A stretch of DNA of 22,022 bases. Origin: a virus. This document shows positions 1-7,330 of this stretch, piece by piece. Positions within the stretch are counted from its first letter, which is position 1. Every line of letters begins with the position of its first letter. A program made the translations under genes and the position numbers. The stretch spans positions 1 through 22,022 of IMG/VR virus record IMGVR_UViG_3300032287_000314, one strand, 5' to 3'. The notes under the pieces were generated by a model. That model saw only the letters and a list, made by a program, of their open reading frames with translations. It was not told where the DNA came from and ran no database searches.

Positions 1-119
1 ATGTGTGGCTCGTTCGAATCAGTATCATTAGCCATAGGAACCATAACATTATGAACACGACCGCGATTATTGATGTCATCTGTTCCGCGATTTTTTTTCT
101 TATACTTGCCCGTCGCCAT
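1..119 (-). CDS. Possible start of an overlapping downstream gene (partial)
   Basis: A second minus-strand frame opens with ATG at 119 (MATGKYKKKNRGTDD) and stays open to the window edge, about 39 codons. A weak ribosome-site-like AGGCGG lies a few bases upstream. It overlaps the membrane-helix end of the gene starting near 565, whose hydrophobic segment looks genuinely coding, so this frame is either the start of the next gene with a long overlap or chance. Both frames cross the run of eight A (minus strand) at 91-98. Only sequence beyond the window can decide. Confidence 0.22.
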   Translation of the reverse strand, partial: MATGKYKKKNRGTDDINNRGRVHNVMVPMANDTDSNEPH

Positions 120-565
120 ACTGCCGCCTGTTGCTTTAGTAATTCCTGACGCTGCACCTCTGCTCGTTCTACTTTCACCCTATCACGCATTGCTTCAAAT
201 TCTGTCCAGATTGCACCAAGTTCCTTGGGTGCTTGGTATACAAGGGTTTCGCGTAACTCCGTTTCTAACCTATTCATTTCTTTTACTGCCATGACTCTGT
301 TAAATGCTTCTTGATTTACAGACAGCTCAGGGTCACGCGACTTCTTTACCTTTAACTCTTCTTCGTGCACATGCTTCTCTAACTGCTCATGCGCTTTAAA
401 GAAGTTGCCAAGGTGCCCGCTTAAATCAGCAACGACATCCTTGGCCTGTCCATACGCATCTACCAACTCCATCCCCTGCGCCTTGTACTCTTGGTACATC
501 TCACAGCCTTTACGTATTGCAGCGGCTGCTGTTTTTGCTACAGCTAGGAGGGTGAGCGGATCAAT
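1..565 (-). CDS. Hypothetical phage protein with C-terminal membrane helix, 3'-truncated by window edge
   Basis: The reading frame is open for 188 codons from position 565 to the window edge, so the C-terminus is missing. The apparent N-terminus (IDPLTLLAVAK) matches how I remember related phage proteins beginning, but here it falls on an ATT codon. The only stop just upstream is the TAA of the preceding gene, in the same frame, 3 nt away. The first in-frame ATG is residue 23 (497-499). The protein has an Ala-rich N-terminal helix (about 5-18), a long charged helical middle (55-160) and a strongly hydrophobic segment at about 164-184 (SIIAVVFIMLWFLWLMILI) that reads as one membrane helix. Its place at the end of the tail-fibre cluster and its single membrane anchor would fit a lysis-related or membrane-bound accessory protein. 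This is inference, and I do not know its function. Confidence 0.68.
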   Translation of the reverse strand, partial: MDPLTLLAVAKTAAAAIRKGCEMYQEYKAQGMELVDAYGQAKDVVADLSGHLGNFFKAHEQLEKHVHEEELKVKKSRDPELSVNQEAFNRVMAVKEMNRLETELRETLVYQAPKELGAIWTEFEAMRDRVKVERAEVQRQELLKQQAAVWRRASIRKKIAEQMTSIIAVVFIMLWFLWLMILIRTSHT

Positions 566-568
566 GGT

Positions 569-871
569 TTAGATAGACTGCGAAGTTAAAAAGCTTAAGT
601 CGGCGCTAGTCAATGCAGGTATAGCTTCGCTAGACAACGCAGTTACATCAACTGTCTGAATTTCTTGCGGCGGTATGTACTCAACCCATTGCTCTGTTGA
701 TTGACTCCACGACCAATTACCCTCTGGCTTAGGGTCACGAATAACCCAACCCGGTGGATACCACCACACTACCTCTTTGCCTTCAGGACAGACTGGCTCA
801 TCAGGTACTTCAATCCAACCTTCTGTGCCATCCGTCTCTGCTTTAGGAATACTTCCATTTTTAGAATACAT
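569..871 (-). CDS. Small hypothetical protein of the tail-fibre cluster
   Basis: A 100-residue protein starting with ATG, with an AGGTG ribosome site about 5 nt upstream and 7 bp after the stop of the LamG gene. The first two-thirds are rich in Trp, Pro and Gly (VVWWYPPGWVIRDPKPEGNW, then a WSQSTEQWVEY segment). The C-terminal 25 residues form three copies of an eight-residue pattern: VTALSSEA (76-83), IPALTSAD (84-91), LSFLTSQS (92-99). Short repeats of the type AL(S/T)(S/T)xx(I/L) occur at the ends of small phage proteins encoded next to tail fibres. A fibre accessory or assembly role is therefore possible, but I cannot assign one. Its TAA stop is in frame with the long open frame that follows, so the two could be read as one protein only by stop-codon readthrough. 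Confidence 0.72.
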   Translation of the reverse strand: MYSKNGSIPKAETDGTEGWIEVPDEPVCPEGKEVVWWYPPGWVIRDPKPEGNWSWSQSTEQWVEYIPPQEIQTVDVTALSSEAIPALTSADLSFLTSQSI

Positions 872-878
872 ACGTCAC

Positions 879-2870
879 CTATAGAGTCGGGAAAGCTGCG
901 GTTGGAACTGTGTAAGTAGCGCCAGAATAAACAGCGTAACCTTTTGTTATTCTAAATTCATCAACGTAACCATTTAAGTAATAATTACCAGAATTTTCAC
1001 AAGCAACAAAAAGATTTGGAACAATAGAATAATTTGTTGTGTCTGTTCTTTGATAAACACGCGAACCATTTAAATAAACAGACGTATTATTTGACCCGCT
1101 ACCAGAACGAACAAAAGCCATATGATTCCATGTGTTTAATGCAAAAGATGTTGAAGCAGTTATATCAAGTGTAGTTCCAAAATTAACATAAAGAGTTGTT
1201 GAAGAACCAATAATATAAGAGCCTATGTATTGGCTTGTTTCACGTATATCAAACAAATATTGTATGCCAGTACCTGATGCGTAAAAAAATCCTTCTATTG
1301 TGTAATCACCGCTACCAATTGCATTAGTAAGCTTTACCTTTAAATTATCCCCTGTCCCATCAAACCCCATACTAGTTGTGCCAAACTTCGCCTGTGTTGT
1401 ACTTACCTGTGCATTGCCTACGGTTCTTAAATTATTCTTTGCAGCAGCGTCGTAGATGCCAGCGTTGGTAAAGTTGGCAAGCAGTTTAGTATTTGCGCTG
1501 TTAGTTACTAGTGCAGTTGGAACAGTAATCGTTGATGATGTTGCGTTATAACCGCCAGAACCAATTATGAATCTTAGGTTTGAAATGTATCCATCAAACG
1601 TATTTGCGTTACCAGTTGCATTAGAACCAATTGCTGGCAAATAAGTTGTAGAACCATTGTTAATGGCGCTTGTACCTAAACCTGTATTTGTTGCAACTTG
1701 AATTCCATTTAAAAACATACTGGCTGTTCCGCCTGTACGCGCAAAAACAACATGACTCCAAGCATTTAGTGGAGGAGCTGTAGTTGAAGCAAAGTTAGAA
1801 TTACCATTACCAATATATAGTTCTGTCGCTAAATATCCATTTGTACCGGTAAGTTGAAAATTATATGAACTACCAGTATATGATGCTCTATCTGATTGAC
1901 CACCAAAAACATAATTTGTAGTTCTACTTACAACATATATCCACGCTTCAAAACTAAAATCAGATGAACCAACATTGACACTATTGCCCGTCAAAGCTAA
2001 ATAATCAGTAGCACTTACAAAATACCCACTACCCCCCACTACAGCAGCGTCATAAGAAGTAGTGGGTAAGAACGGGCTGAAGGCTTGGACGGTAGGGGAA
2101 TTGGTTGGAGTAAGAGTTACTGCGCTTGAACTGTTATCAACAAAACGATTTGATTGACAAGTAAGTAATACGGTATTTGCTATATTAGTTAATGGTGTAG
2201 TTGGAACAGTTAATGTTGTTTGCGTTGGGTCGTAAACAGCAGACTTTACTACACGAAAGTTAGAAGCATATCCAATAAGAGGAAATCCTGAACTTTTATA
2301 CCCAATATAAGCAAAATTATTGTAAGTAACCGTATTTGCTAATGTTCCTGTAGATGACCTAACACCATCCACAAATACTGTCATAACAGACGCATTTCTA
2401 ACCACAGCGATATGATGCCATGCATTAGTAGACATTGATGCAACAGTAAACGATTGACTACCAACGCCACTTTTGTCAATTACAATTGTTGTTGCGTTAT
2501 TAATTTCAACAGAAATATCGTTAGCTGCTGCACTTCCATACATGTGTTGAATCGTTGAAAAACTTGGGACGTATATCCAGCCTTCAAATGTAAATTGGCT
2601 AGTGCCAATATTTATGCCAGTAAAACTAAAACCGCTATCACTACCCTGTAAATAATTACTCCACCCCGTCTGACTGAATGGCGTAAACGTACCCTGCGCT
2701 GGAGTGCCGTTTGTAGTAAGAGTTATCGGACTACTAGAACTATCTAAGAACGTATTGTTCTGCGCACCATTAGTCGAAGTTGTATTTAATAACAACGTGA
2801 CAAGGTTAAAAAAGCTACTTGCGGCTGCTGCCGCAGCATTACCAAGTAATCTACCTAAAATTCCAGACAT
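879..2870 (-). CDS. Triple LamG-like (concanavalin A-like) tail fibre or receptor-binding protein
   Basis: I chose the ATG at 2870 (MSGILGRLLG, 663 residues). It overlaps the stop of the preceding fibre gene by one base (TAATG), whereas the in-frame codon at 2900 is a GTG lying inside that gene. Three LamG/laminin-G-like lectin folds are visible. The first, about 85-225, has FTFEGWIYV, NAWHHIAVVR and FRVVKSAVYD. The second, about 298-450, has FSFEAWIYV, NAWSHVVFAR and LRFIIGSGGY. The third, about 505-655, has YTIEGFFY, NTWNHMAFVR and FRITKGYAVY. The linkers before domains 1 and 2 share a pattern (NNTFLDSSSSPITL; NRFVDNSSSAVTL), and domain 3 has a different linker. The N-terminus is Ala-rich and hydrophobic. 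Such proteins are typical glycan-binding adhesins of aquatic phages, so host-surface recognition is the likely role. Large parts of the gene look more AT-rich than its neighbours, which suggests exchange between phages. Confidence 0.9.
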   Translation of the reverse strand: MSGILGRLLGNAAAAAASSFFNLVTLLLNTTSTNGAQNNTFLDSSSSPITLTTNGTPAQGTFTPFSQTGWSNYLQGSDSGFSFTGINIGTSQFTFEGWIYVPSFSTIQHMYGSAAANDISVEINNATTIVIDKSGVGSQSFTVASMSTNAWHHIAVVRNASVMTVFVDGVRSSTGTLANTVTYNNFAYIGYKSSGFPLIGYASNFRVVKSAVYDPTQTTLTVPTTPLTNIANTVLLTCQSNRFVDNSSSAVTLTPTNSPTVQAFSPFLPTTSYDAAVVGGSGYFVSATDYLALTGNSVNVGSSDFSFEAWIYVVSRTTNYVFGGQSDRASYTGSSYNFQLTGTNGYLATELYIGNGNSNFASTTAPPLNAWSHVVFARTGGTASMFLNGIQVATNTGLGTSAINNGSTTYLPAIGSNATGNANTFDGYISNLRFIIGSGGYNATSSTITVPTALVTNSANTKLLANFTNAGIYDAAAKNNLRTVGNAQVSTTQAKFGTTSMGFDGTGDNLKVKLTNAIGSGDYTIEGFFYASGTGIQYLFDIRETSQYIGSYIIGSSTTLYVNFGTTLDITASTSFALNTWNHMAFVRSGSGSNNTSVYLNGSRVYQRTDTTNYSIVPNLFVACENSGNYYLNGYVDEFRITKGYAVYSGATYTVPTAAFPTL

Positions 2871-4114
2871 TATGTTAGCCCCGAGCCAGAAATAATCCAC
2901 GTTGTCGAAGTCATCTTTATTGCTGATGCCATACCGTACTGCGCTAATGTTCGGCTACCTGTTGTGCCTGTGCCAGCTAAATACATTGTGTCGGATGTGA
3001 TTGCAACCGTGACCACTTGGCTAGTCATGTTGATAAACGTCAGCACAGTACCTAGCGCATAAGCTACAGTAGCATTTGAATCGATAGTAAACGTCCTAGC
3101 ATTAGCATCTGTTGATGGATGCAATATAGCTTTGCCAGAGTCTGCTAGAACCGTTGTGTATGCCGCTGATTGACTGTTAATCGGCACATTTCTAAAACCA
3201 ACACCGTCAGTGCCATCAACCGTACAACCTGACAAAGTGCCTGAGCTTGGAGTACCAAGCGCCCCCGAAGGTGCAACGTAATCTGTACCAGCGGTAGCCA
3301 CAGTAAAGGCTGATGTGCCATTACCTTTAGCAATGCCAGTAAGCGTAGCCACTCCAATACCACCATTGCCAACAGGAAGCGTACCTGTTACGCCAGTAGT
3401 TAAAGGCAGACCCGTAGTATTAGTTAATGTGCCAGAGCTTGGAGTGCCTAACGCACCACCATTAACCACAGCAGCACCAGCCGAGCCTACATTGACCGCT
3501 AGAGCAGTTGCTACACCAGTTCCTAAGCCACTAACACCAGTAGATATTGGTAAACCAGTAGCGTTAGTCAAAGTTCCCGATGTAGGCGTACCTAAAATTG
3601 GTGTAACCAGCGTAGGAGACGTACTCAAAACCACGTTGCCAGAGCCTGTGCTAGATGTAACTCCAGTACCACCAGACGCTACTGGCAGCACAGTACCTAA
3701 CGTCAAAGAAGACAGATACGTTGTTACATCGACGACGTTTGTTCCGTTATTAAAGACAAGCATTGTCTTACCCGCTGCAACCGCAATGCCTGTACCACTG
3801 GAGTTCTTAACAGTTACGGCATCCGCCAAACCATTATTTACAATGTATTGTTTTTCAATTGCAGGAACAATTAAATTTCTTGCACCACCCGATGTGCCCG
3901 TCAAATTTAAACGCAAATTACGAGCAGTCTGTGTCGCGTTAGTATCGGTGAGCGTTAGGGTGACATCAGCACTAGAAAAGGACACATCCGCTGTGCCCGT
4001 AATAGCTTCTTCAATTGCTGTGCCTAAATTGGTATTGGTAGTAGCGCCCCACGTGCCTGACTGCTCACCCGTGGTGATTAATTCAATTTTGAGAGGGCTA
4101 AATGTACTTGCCAT
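2870..4114 (-). CDS. Tail fibre protein with Gly/Thr-rich repeats
   Basis: A 414-residue protein with ATG start and an AAGGAA ribosome site. The N-terminus (STFSPLKIELITTGEQSGTW) is a pattern widely found at the start of phage fibre proteins, where it probably attaches the fibre to the virion. The middle, about 140-310, has imperfect collagen-like/beta repeats: LGTPTSGTLTNATGLPISTG, LGTPSSGTLTNTTGLPLTTG, then LGTPSSGTLSG, interleaved with LPVASGGTGV and LPVGNGGIGV. These are hallmarks of trimeric phage fibres. The C-terminal about 100 residues (NVPINSQSAAYTTVLADSGK onward) form a separate beta-rich domain, probably the tip or a carbohydrate-binding head. It lies between two other fibre-like genes and shares a TAATG stop/start overlap with the LamG gene, so the two products may be made in matched amounts. 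Host recognition is inferred. Confidence 0.87.
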   Translation of the reverse strand: MASTFSPLKIELITTGEQSGTWGATTNTNLGTAIEEAITGTADVSFSSADVTLTLTDTNATQTARNLRLNLTGTSGGARNLIVPAIEKQYIVNNGLADAVTVKNSSGTGIAVAAGKTMLVFNNGTNVVDVTTYLSSLTLGTVLPVASGGTGVTSSTGSGNVVLSTSPTLVTPILGTPTSGTLTNATGLPISTGVSGLGTGVATALAVNVGSAGAAVVNGGALGTPSSGTLTNTTGLPLTTGVTGTLPVGNGGIGVATLTGIAKGNGTSAFTVATAGTDYVAPSGALGTPSSGTLSGCTVDGTDGVGFRNVPINSQSAAYTTVLADSGKAILHPSTDANARTFTIDSNATVAYALGTVLTFINMTSQVVTVAITSDTMYLAGTGTTGSRTLAQYGMASAIKMTSTTWIISGSGLT

Positions 4115-4123
4115 GGTTTTTCC

Positions 4124-4882
4124 TTATGCCACATTAATCTGGACCCAATTAGGGTCTTGGTAATCATCGACCACAGACCACCCACGAATAAGAATTACTC
4201 CTACTGACCCAGTGCCTGTGACTCCAACTGCATTTTCAACGTGAGTATAACTTAGCGCTATCGTGCCTATGCTGCCAATTGCGGCTATTCCAACAGGAAG
4301 AACGGAGTCTCCAACCGATACTCCAACTCCACCAACTGCAGAAACACCTTCTACGCCCGTTACTACAACTATTTCCTCAAATACCGGAATAACATCGCCA
4401 ACACTGCCTGTTCCCTGTACACCAACAGCGTTAATCGGTACAAATACAGTTCCTATTGAACCTGTTCCCTGTACCCCAGTAACCGTAACCGTGGGCGATA
4501 AAGCTACTGTTGTATCGCCTGCCGCGCCCGTGCCCGAAACGCCAGTTGGCACAAATACCAAGCCAAAGAAGAACGTAGGGGTGCCAATTGATCCGGTTCC
4601 CTGTACACCATCAGCCGTTATTACAACCTGCCTAGGTATAACTACTGTACCAATTGATCCTGTTCCTACAACTCCTACAGGATTTGCAGAAACAACCGGA
4701 TAAATACTTCCTACACTTCCCGTTCCTTCAACGCCTGTGGGGATGACTGCTTCAACAATACCGCCCCAAGCATTTTGTCCCCATGTGCCTGAACCCCAGC
4801 CAACCGTGTTGGTAGCAGGTATTCCACCCCACGTAGCATCATTCCATGCTCCTTCACCCCACGCTTTAACGAGGTTCGGCAC
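4124..4882 (-). CDS. Beta-repeat structural protein, probable tail fibre or spike component (GTG start)
   Basis: A 252-residue protein beginning with GTG at 4882. An out-of-frame ATG overlaps it (ATGTG), but only the GTG frame gives the repeat protein. A ribosome site AGGAAGAG lies 5-7 nt upstream. Residues 7-41 hold two Trp/Gly units (AWGEGAWNDATWGG, GWGSGTWGQNAWGG). Residues 49-230 hold nine copies of a Val-Gly-Val-x-Gly-Thr-Gly-Ser-(I/V)-Gly pattern spaced by about 17-23 residues, for example GVEGTGSVG, GVQGTGSIG and GVTGTGSVG. Copies 7 and 8 are degenerate. The unpatterned end (WSVVDDYQDPNWVQINVA) may be a capping element. Regular beta repeats of this kind suggest a beta-solenoid or stacked-sheet fibre. 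Its place beside the fibre genes fits, but the exact role is unknown. Confidence 0.8.
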   Translation of the reverse strand: MPNLVKAWGEGAWNDATWGGIPATNTVGWGSGTWGQNAWGGIVEAVIPTGVEGTGSVGSIYPVVSANPVGVVGTGSIGTVVIPRQVVITADGVQGTGSIGTPTFFFGLVFVPTGVSGTGAAGDTTVALSPTVTVTGVQGTGSIGTVFVPINAVGVQGTGSVGDVIPVFEEIVVVTGVEGVSAVGGVGVSVGDSVLPVGIAAIGSIGTIALSYTHVENAVGVTGTGSVGVILIRGWSVVDDYQDPNWVQINVA

Positions 4883-4894
4883 ATTCTCTTCCTA

Positions 4895-5359
4895 TTAAGC
4901 AATACGGATGATTGCAGTAGCCGCAACAGGCGCAGGAAATTGAATCTGGAAGTCTCCTGAACTAACCTGCTGATCACCACCAAAGCTCAACACCGCACAA
5001 GCTGGATCACCCGTTGCTGTATCGTTATAAATAATAGCGCCGCAACTAGTAAAAGTCGCACTAGACCATGTGGTATTGTCAAAGTCACACACGGCTGTGG
5101 TGCTACTCGCCACAGGAGTAACTGAAACAAGTGTATTACCGCCTGTGGTATAGCCACTACCATTAGCAACCTCATCCGAATTACTTGTAAGGTTGGTATA
5201 GCTAGTAGTTGCCGCACCATACGTTCCTGAGCCAGCAGCGGTTGCTTTCATCAAAGCAATCTTAAACGTATTGCCAGTGGAAGCCGTGAAATTGTGTACT
5301 GCCTTCAAGATTTCTACCTTAAAGGACGTAGGCATTGCTGTGGTTACGCTAATAGCCAT
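4895..5359 (-). CDS. Beta-rich virion protein of the tail region
   Basis: A 154-residue protein with ATG start and TGGAGAA ribosome site. Recognisable segments are a short N-terminal helix-like stretch (SFKVEILKAVHNFTASTGNT), a Thr/Ser/Gly-rich core with TTWSSATFTSCGAIIYND, and a terminal FPAPVAATAIIRIA strand that completes the fold. Small proteins with this order (ASTGxTFKIAL, TWSSATxTxxGAxIYN, FPxPxxxxAIIRI) recur in tailed-phage structural clusters just upstream of fibre genes. They are usually left unnamed or called structural proteins. A tail-tip, spike-base or fibre-attachment role is possible but not shown here. No signal peptide or membrane segment is seen. Confidence 0.77.
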   Translation of the reverse strand: MAISVTTAMPTSFKVEILKAVHNFTASTGNTFKIALMKATAAGSGTYGAATTSYTNLTSNSDEVANGSGYTTGGNTLVSVTPVASSTTAVCDFDNTTWSSATFTSCGAIIYNDTATGDPACAVLSFGGDQQVSSGDFQIQFPAPVAATAIIRIA

Positions 5360-5360
5360 T

Positions 5361-5648
5361 TTAATTCTCCAAAAGTTTAATTAGCTCGGGATGCCCTGCA
5401 TCGCGAAACTTGTTTGCCAGTGTGGTGTTATGAGAAGCAACCGCTTGTTTCATATACCGCACTAATACCACACGAATATCGTCCTTAAACGCTTCCGCTT
5501 GATCACGAATAGCTGGATGAGAACTTTCTCCGATGTATACGATTTTTTCCAACGCCATTTCGGCAACTTCTTCTGGAGTAAACCCTCTTCCAGATACCAT
5601 CACGGCCTTGATTTCGCCTAGTAAAGCTCCTCCAGAATTTCCCATCAT
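5361..5648 (-). CDS. Small helical phage protein, function unknown
   Basis: A 95-residue protein whose ATG overlaps the TGA of the preceding adaptor gene by four bases (ATGA), a translational-coupling arrangement. A second ATG directly follows, so the start could be one codon later. It is mostly helical and charged, with FTPEEVAEMALEKIVYIGES, a HPAIRDQAEAFKDDIRVVLV segment and an HPELIKLLEN tail. Proteins with this pattern occur next to adaptor genes in aquatic phages, but no role is established that I know of. Strict coupling to the adaptor suggests a partner or assembly aid in the head-tail joint, which is inference. Confidence 0.72.
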   Translation of the reverse strand: MMGNSGGALLGEIKAVMVSGRGFTPEEVAEMALEKIVYIGESSHPAIRDQAEAFKDDIRVVLVRYMKQAVASHNTTLANKFRDAGHPELIKLLEN

Positions 5649-6304
5649 GGCCCCGGTGTCTCCGATTTAAGACGTTGTCTAAGCATGCCATCCCGATATT
5701 CATCACGACGACGACGACCTTGCTGCTCAACTCCAAGTCCTTGTAACGCTTGTTTATACGAATTATCAAAGTACTGAAGCATTTCTAACGGACCTTTTGT
5801 ATAACTATACGCCTGTATTAAACAGGCATAAAGCAACGCTTCAGGAGCATTATTACTCACCCACGTTGTCGTATTTGTAGACGACAACTGCGCTGGTCGG
5901 TAAATGTATCCAAGCTCTACTGAAAAATTTGCATTCGGTGTAGGTGCTACATAAAAGGTGTCCTGATCCCAAACAGAATAGTACTTAGGCGTTCCTGTAG
6001 TAGCACCGTTGGGCCAAAACTCTTTCATAAACGACGTATCACGAAAATCTAAAAACAACTGCTCGTTAGCGGCACTTGTCAGAATTAAATAACGATGCGT
6101 CAAAATATTGCTAGGTGTGGTTAAAAACCTATTGCTAGAAGTCATCGTACCTGTGACCTCTAACTTAAACACGTCCAAATCAATGTCGCGAAGAATACGG
6201 TTCTCGGCCATCGTAATGAACGTGTTTATTACCGGGGCAGTGAAGACATTGCTTCCTACCTCCGTGTAATTCCTAATATTAGTGACCAGTTCGTCGTATG
6301 TCAT
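5645..6304 (-). CDS. Head-tail adaptor protein (phage adaptor family)
   Basis: A 219-residue protein whose ATG overlaps the stop of the preceding gene (ATGA at 6301-6304). The N-terminal helical part (TAPVINTFITMAENRILRDI) is followed by a beta-rich middle (FRDTSFMKEFWPNGATTGTP, KYYSVWDQDTFYVAPTP, VELGYIYRP) and a helical region (APEALLYACLIQAYSYTKGP, MLQYFDNSYKQALQGLG). This is the layout of the small adaptor proteins that ring the portal in podovirus-like phages. The end is strongly basic (QGRRRRDEYRDGMLRQRLK), which could contact DNA or the portal. Together with the related-looking protein at 6665-7330 it probably builds the connector between portal and tail. The family is recognised by eye; the exact ring position is inference. 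Confidence 0.8.
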   Translation of the reverse strand: MTYDELVTNIRNYTEVGSNVFTAPVINTFITMAENRILRDIDLDVFKLEVTGTMTSSNRFLTTPSNILTHRYLILTSAANEQLFLDFRDTSFMKEFWPNGATTGTPKYYSVWDQDTFYVAPTPNANFSVELGYIYRPAQLSSTNTTTWVSNNAPEALLYACLIQAYSYTKGPLEMLQYFDNSYKQALQGLGVEQQGRRRRDEYRDGMLRQRLKSETPGP

Positions 6305-6663
6305 GTTATTAGTATGGTTACGCTACCCACTGTCCCTATTCCAAGTATCGCTGTTTGCGCAGGAAACGGATTCATGTTTGTAAGGTTCACGGTAGAAGCT
6401 GCACTACCTATACTCTGAAACGCAGAATCTCCCGGCACTCCAACAAAAACAACTACAGGTTCAATTCGATCCGGACGCGGCTGCAATAGGGCAATTGAAT
6501 CTCCACGATAATGCAGTGGGTCTAACTGCGGCTCTTTCGGCTCATAGTCATCCGGACAAACTTTAAAACCTCGCCAGTTCTTTTTAAGTACATTGTATGG
6601 ATATCGCTGACCACAATAGTCGCACAACCCATAGGAGTACTTACCACTAGCGAATCCCGCCAC
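6301..6663 (-). CDS. Small Cys-motif virion-cluster protein (GTG start)
   Basis: A 120-residue protein beginning with GTG at 6663, AGGAG ribosome site 6 nt upstream. As at 4882, an out-of-frame ATG overlaps the GTG (ATGTG). The N-terminal part has Cys14-x2-Cys17 and Cys36 followed by Pro-Asp-Asp, then YEPKEPQLDP. This looks like a degenerate zinc ribbon and matches a short phage protein type in which the Cys are often replaced (RSGF-YP...W+G...D+EP). The C-terminal third is different: AILGIGTVGSVTI (105-117) reads like one copy of the repeat found nine times in the protein at 4124-4882. It lies between two adaptor genes, so a connector or tail-base role is plausible. Metal binding is unproven. 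Confidence 0.75.
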   Translation of the reverse strand: MAGFASGKYSYGLCDYCGQRYPYNVLKKNWRGFKVCPDDYEPKEPQLDPLHYRGDSIALLQPRPDRIEPVVVFVGVPGDSAFQSIGSAASTVNLTNMNPFPAQTAILGIGTVGSVTILIT

Positions 6664-6664
6664 A

Positions 6665-7330
6665 TCATGCTCCTAAATCGGGCACAAAATAGGTACTTGC
6701 AATGTCCCTATCCTCTGCCGCAGCCCTAGCAAACTCTTCCTCGTAAATTGCCTTGAGGCCCTGAGTACGCTCTGGCGCATACTTCAACGATAAGTAGTAC
6801 GAAAGCCCTGCTGCTATACAAGGCAAGAATCTAAAATTAATATCCGTCGTGTTGGTATAAGCACCCGCATCTTCAATTCGACGAATGTAGTAGTACCTTA
6901 ACTGATACGAACGATTTGGCGTAGGGTACAAAAACACTTTTGGTATGTTTGTTCTCTGCACATAATACTGCGCGGGTTGTGCCTGCGTAGTCTTATCCGG
7001 AACGTCTAAATACTGCTCTCGACTAATACGCTCAATGATGATGTCAGTGGCGGGCGTTTGATTAGTCAAACGTATAACTGCCGACAGCACATTTACCGTG
7101 TTCGTTGGCAAAGAGATTTCTGTGTCCCCTTGTACTAAACTGTACGTAGCTAATTCAATAGTCCAAAGATTTAAGCCACGGTTTGCCCACTCAAGGAACA
7201 TTAAATTCAAAGAACGACGAGCAGTTGAGAGTTGTTTGCCGTTGGTCATTTGCATGCCACAACGCTCAAACGCTTCCTCAACTAGTTCGTCAATCTCTAA
7301 ATTAAAAACTGTTGTTCCCGAAGTAGTCAT
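6665..7330 (-). CDS. Head-tail adaptor/connector protein
   Basis: A 221-residue protein with ATG six bases inside a TAAATG junction with the preceding gene and no strong ribosome site, so probably translated by coupling. The N-terminus is highly typical: LEIDELVEEAFERCG, then STARRSLNLMFLEWANRGLN and LWTIE. This is the start of a family of phage adaptor proteins found just after small head genes. A beta middle (VLYPTPNRSYQLRYYYIRRI-like stretch ending near residue 150) is followed by FRFLPCIAAGLSYYLSLKYA and a helical tail with an acidic end. In P22-like and related podoviruses a protein of this size binds the portal after packaging and seals the head. I infer the same here. Confidence 0.82.
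   Translation of the reverse strand: MTTSGTTVFNLEIDELVEEAFERCGMQMTNGKQLSTARRSLNLMFLEWANRGLNLWTIELATYSLVQGDTEISLPTNTVNVLSAVIRLTNQTPATDIIIERISREQYLDVPDKTTQAQPAQYYVQRTNIPKVFLYPTPNRSYQLRYYYIRRIEDAGAYTNTTDINFRFLPCIAAGLSYYLSLKYAPERTQGLKAIYEEEFARAAAEDRDIASTYFVPDLGA

Noticed and set aside
3315-4163. Long plus-strand open frame (282 codons) over the fibre gene
   Set aside because: It is antisense to a clear fibre protein. Its Pro/Val-rich product is the mirror of the Gly/Thr repeats. No ribosome site or recognisable domain.
4263-4703. Plus-strand open frame of 146 codons with Pro-Thr repeats
   Set aside because: Shadow of the beta-repeat gene on the minus strand; its repetition simply reflects that gene's repeat.
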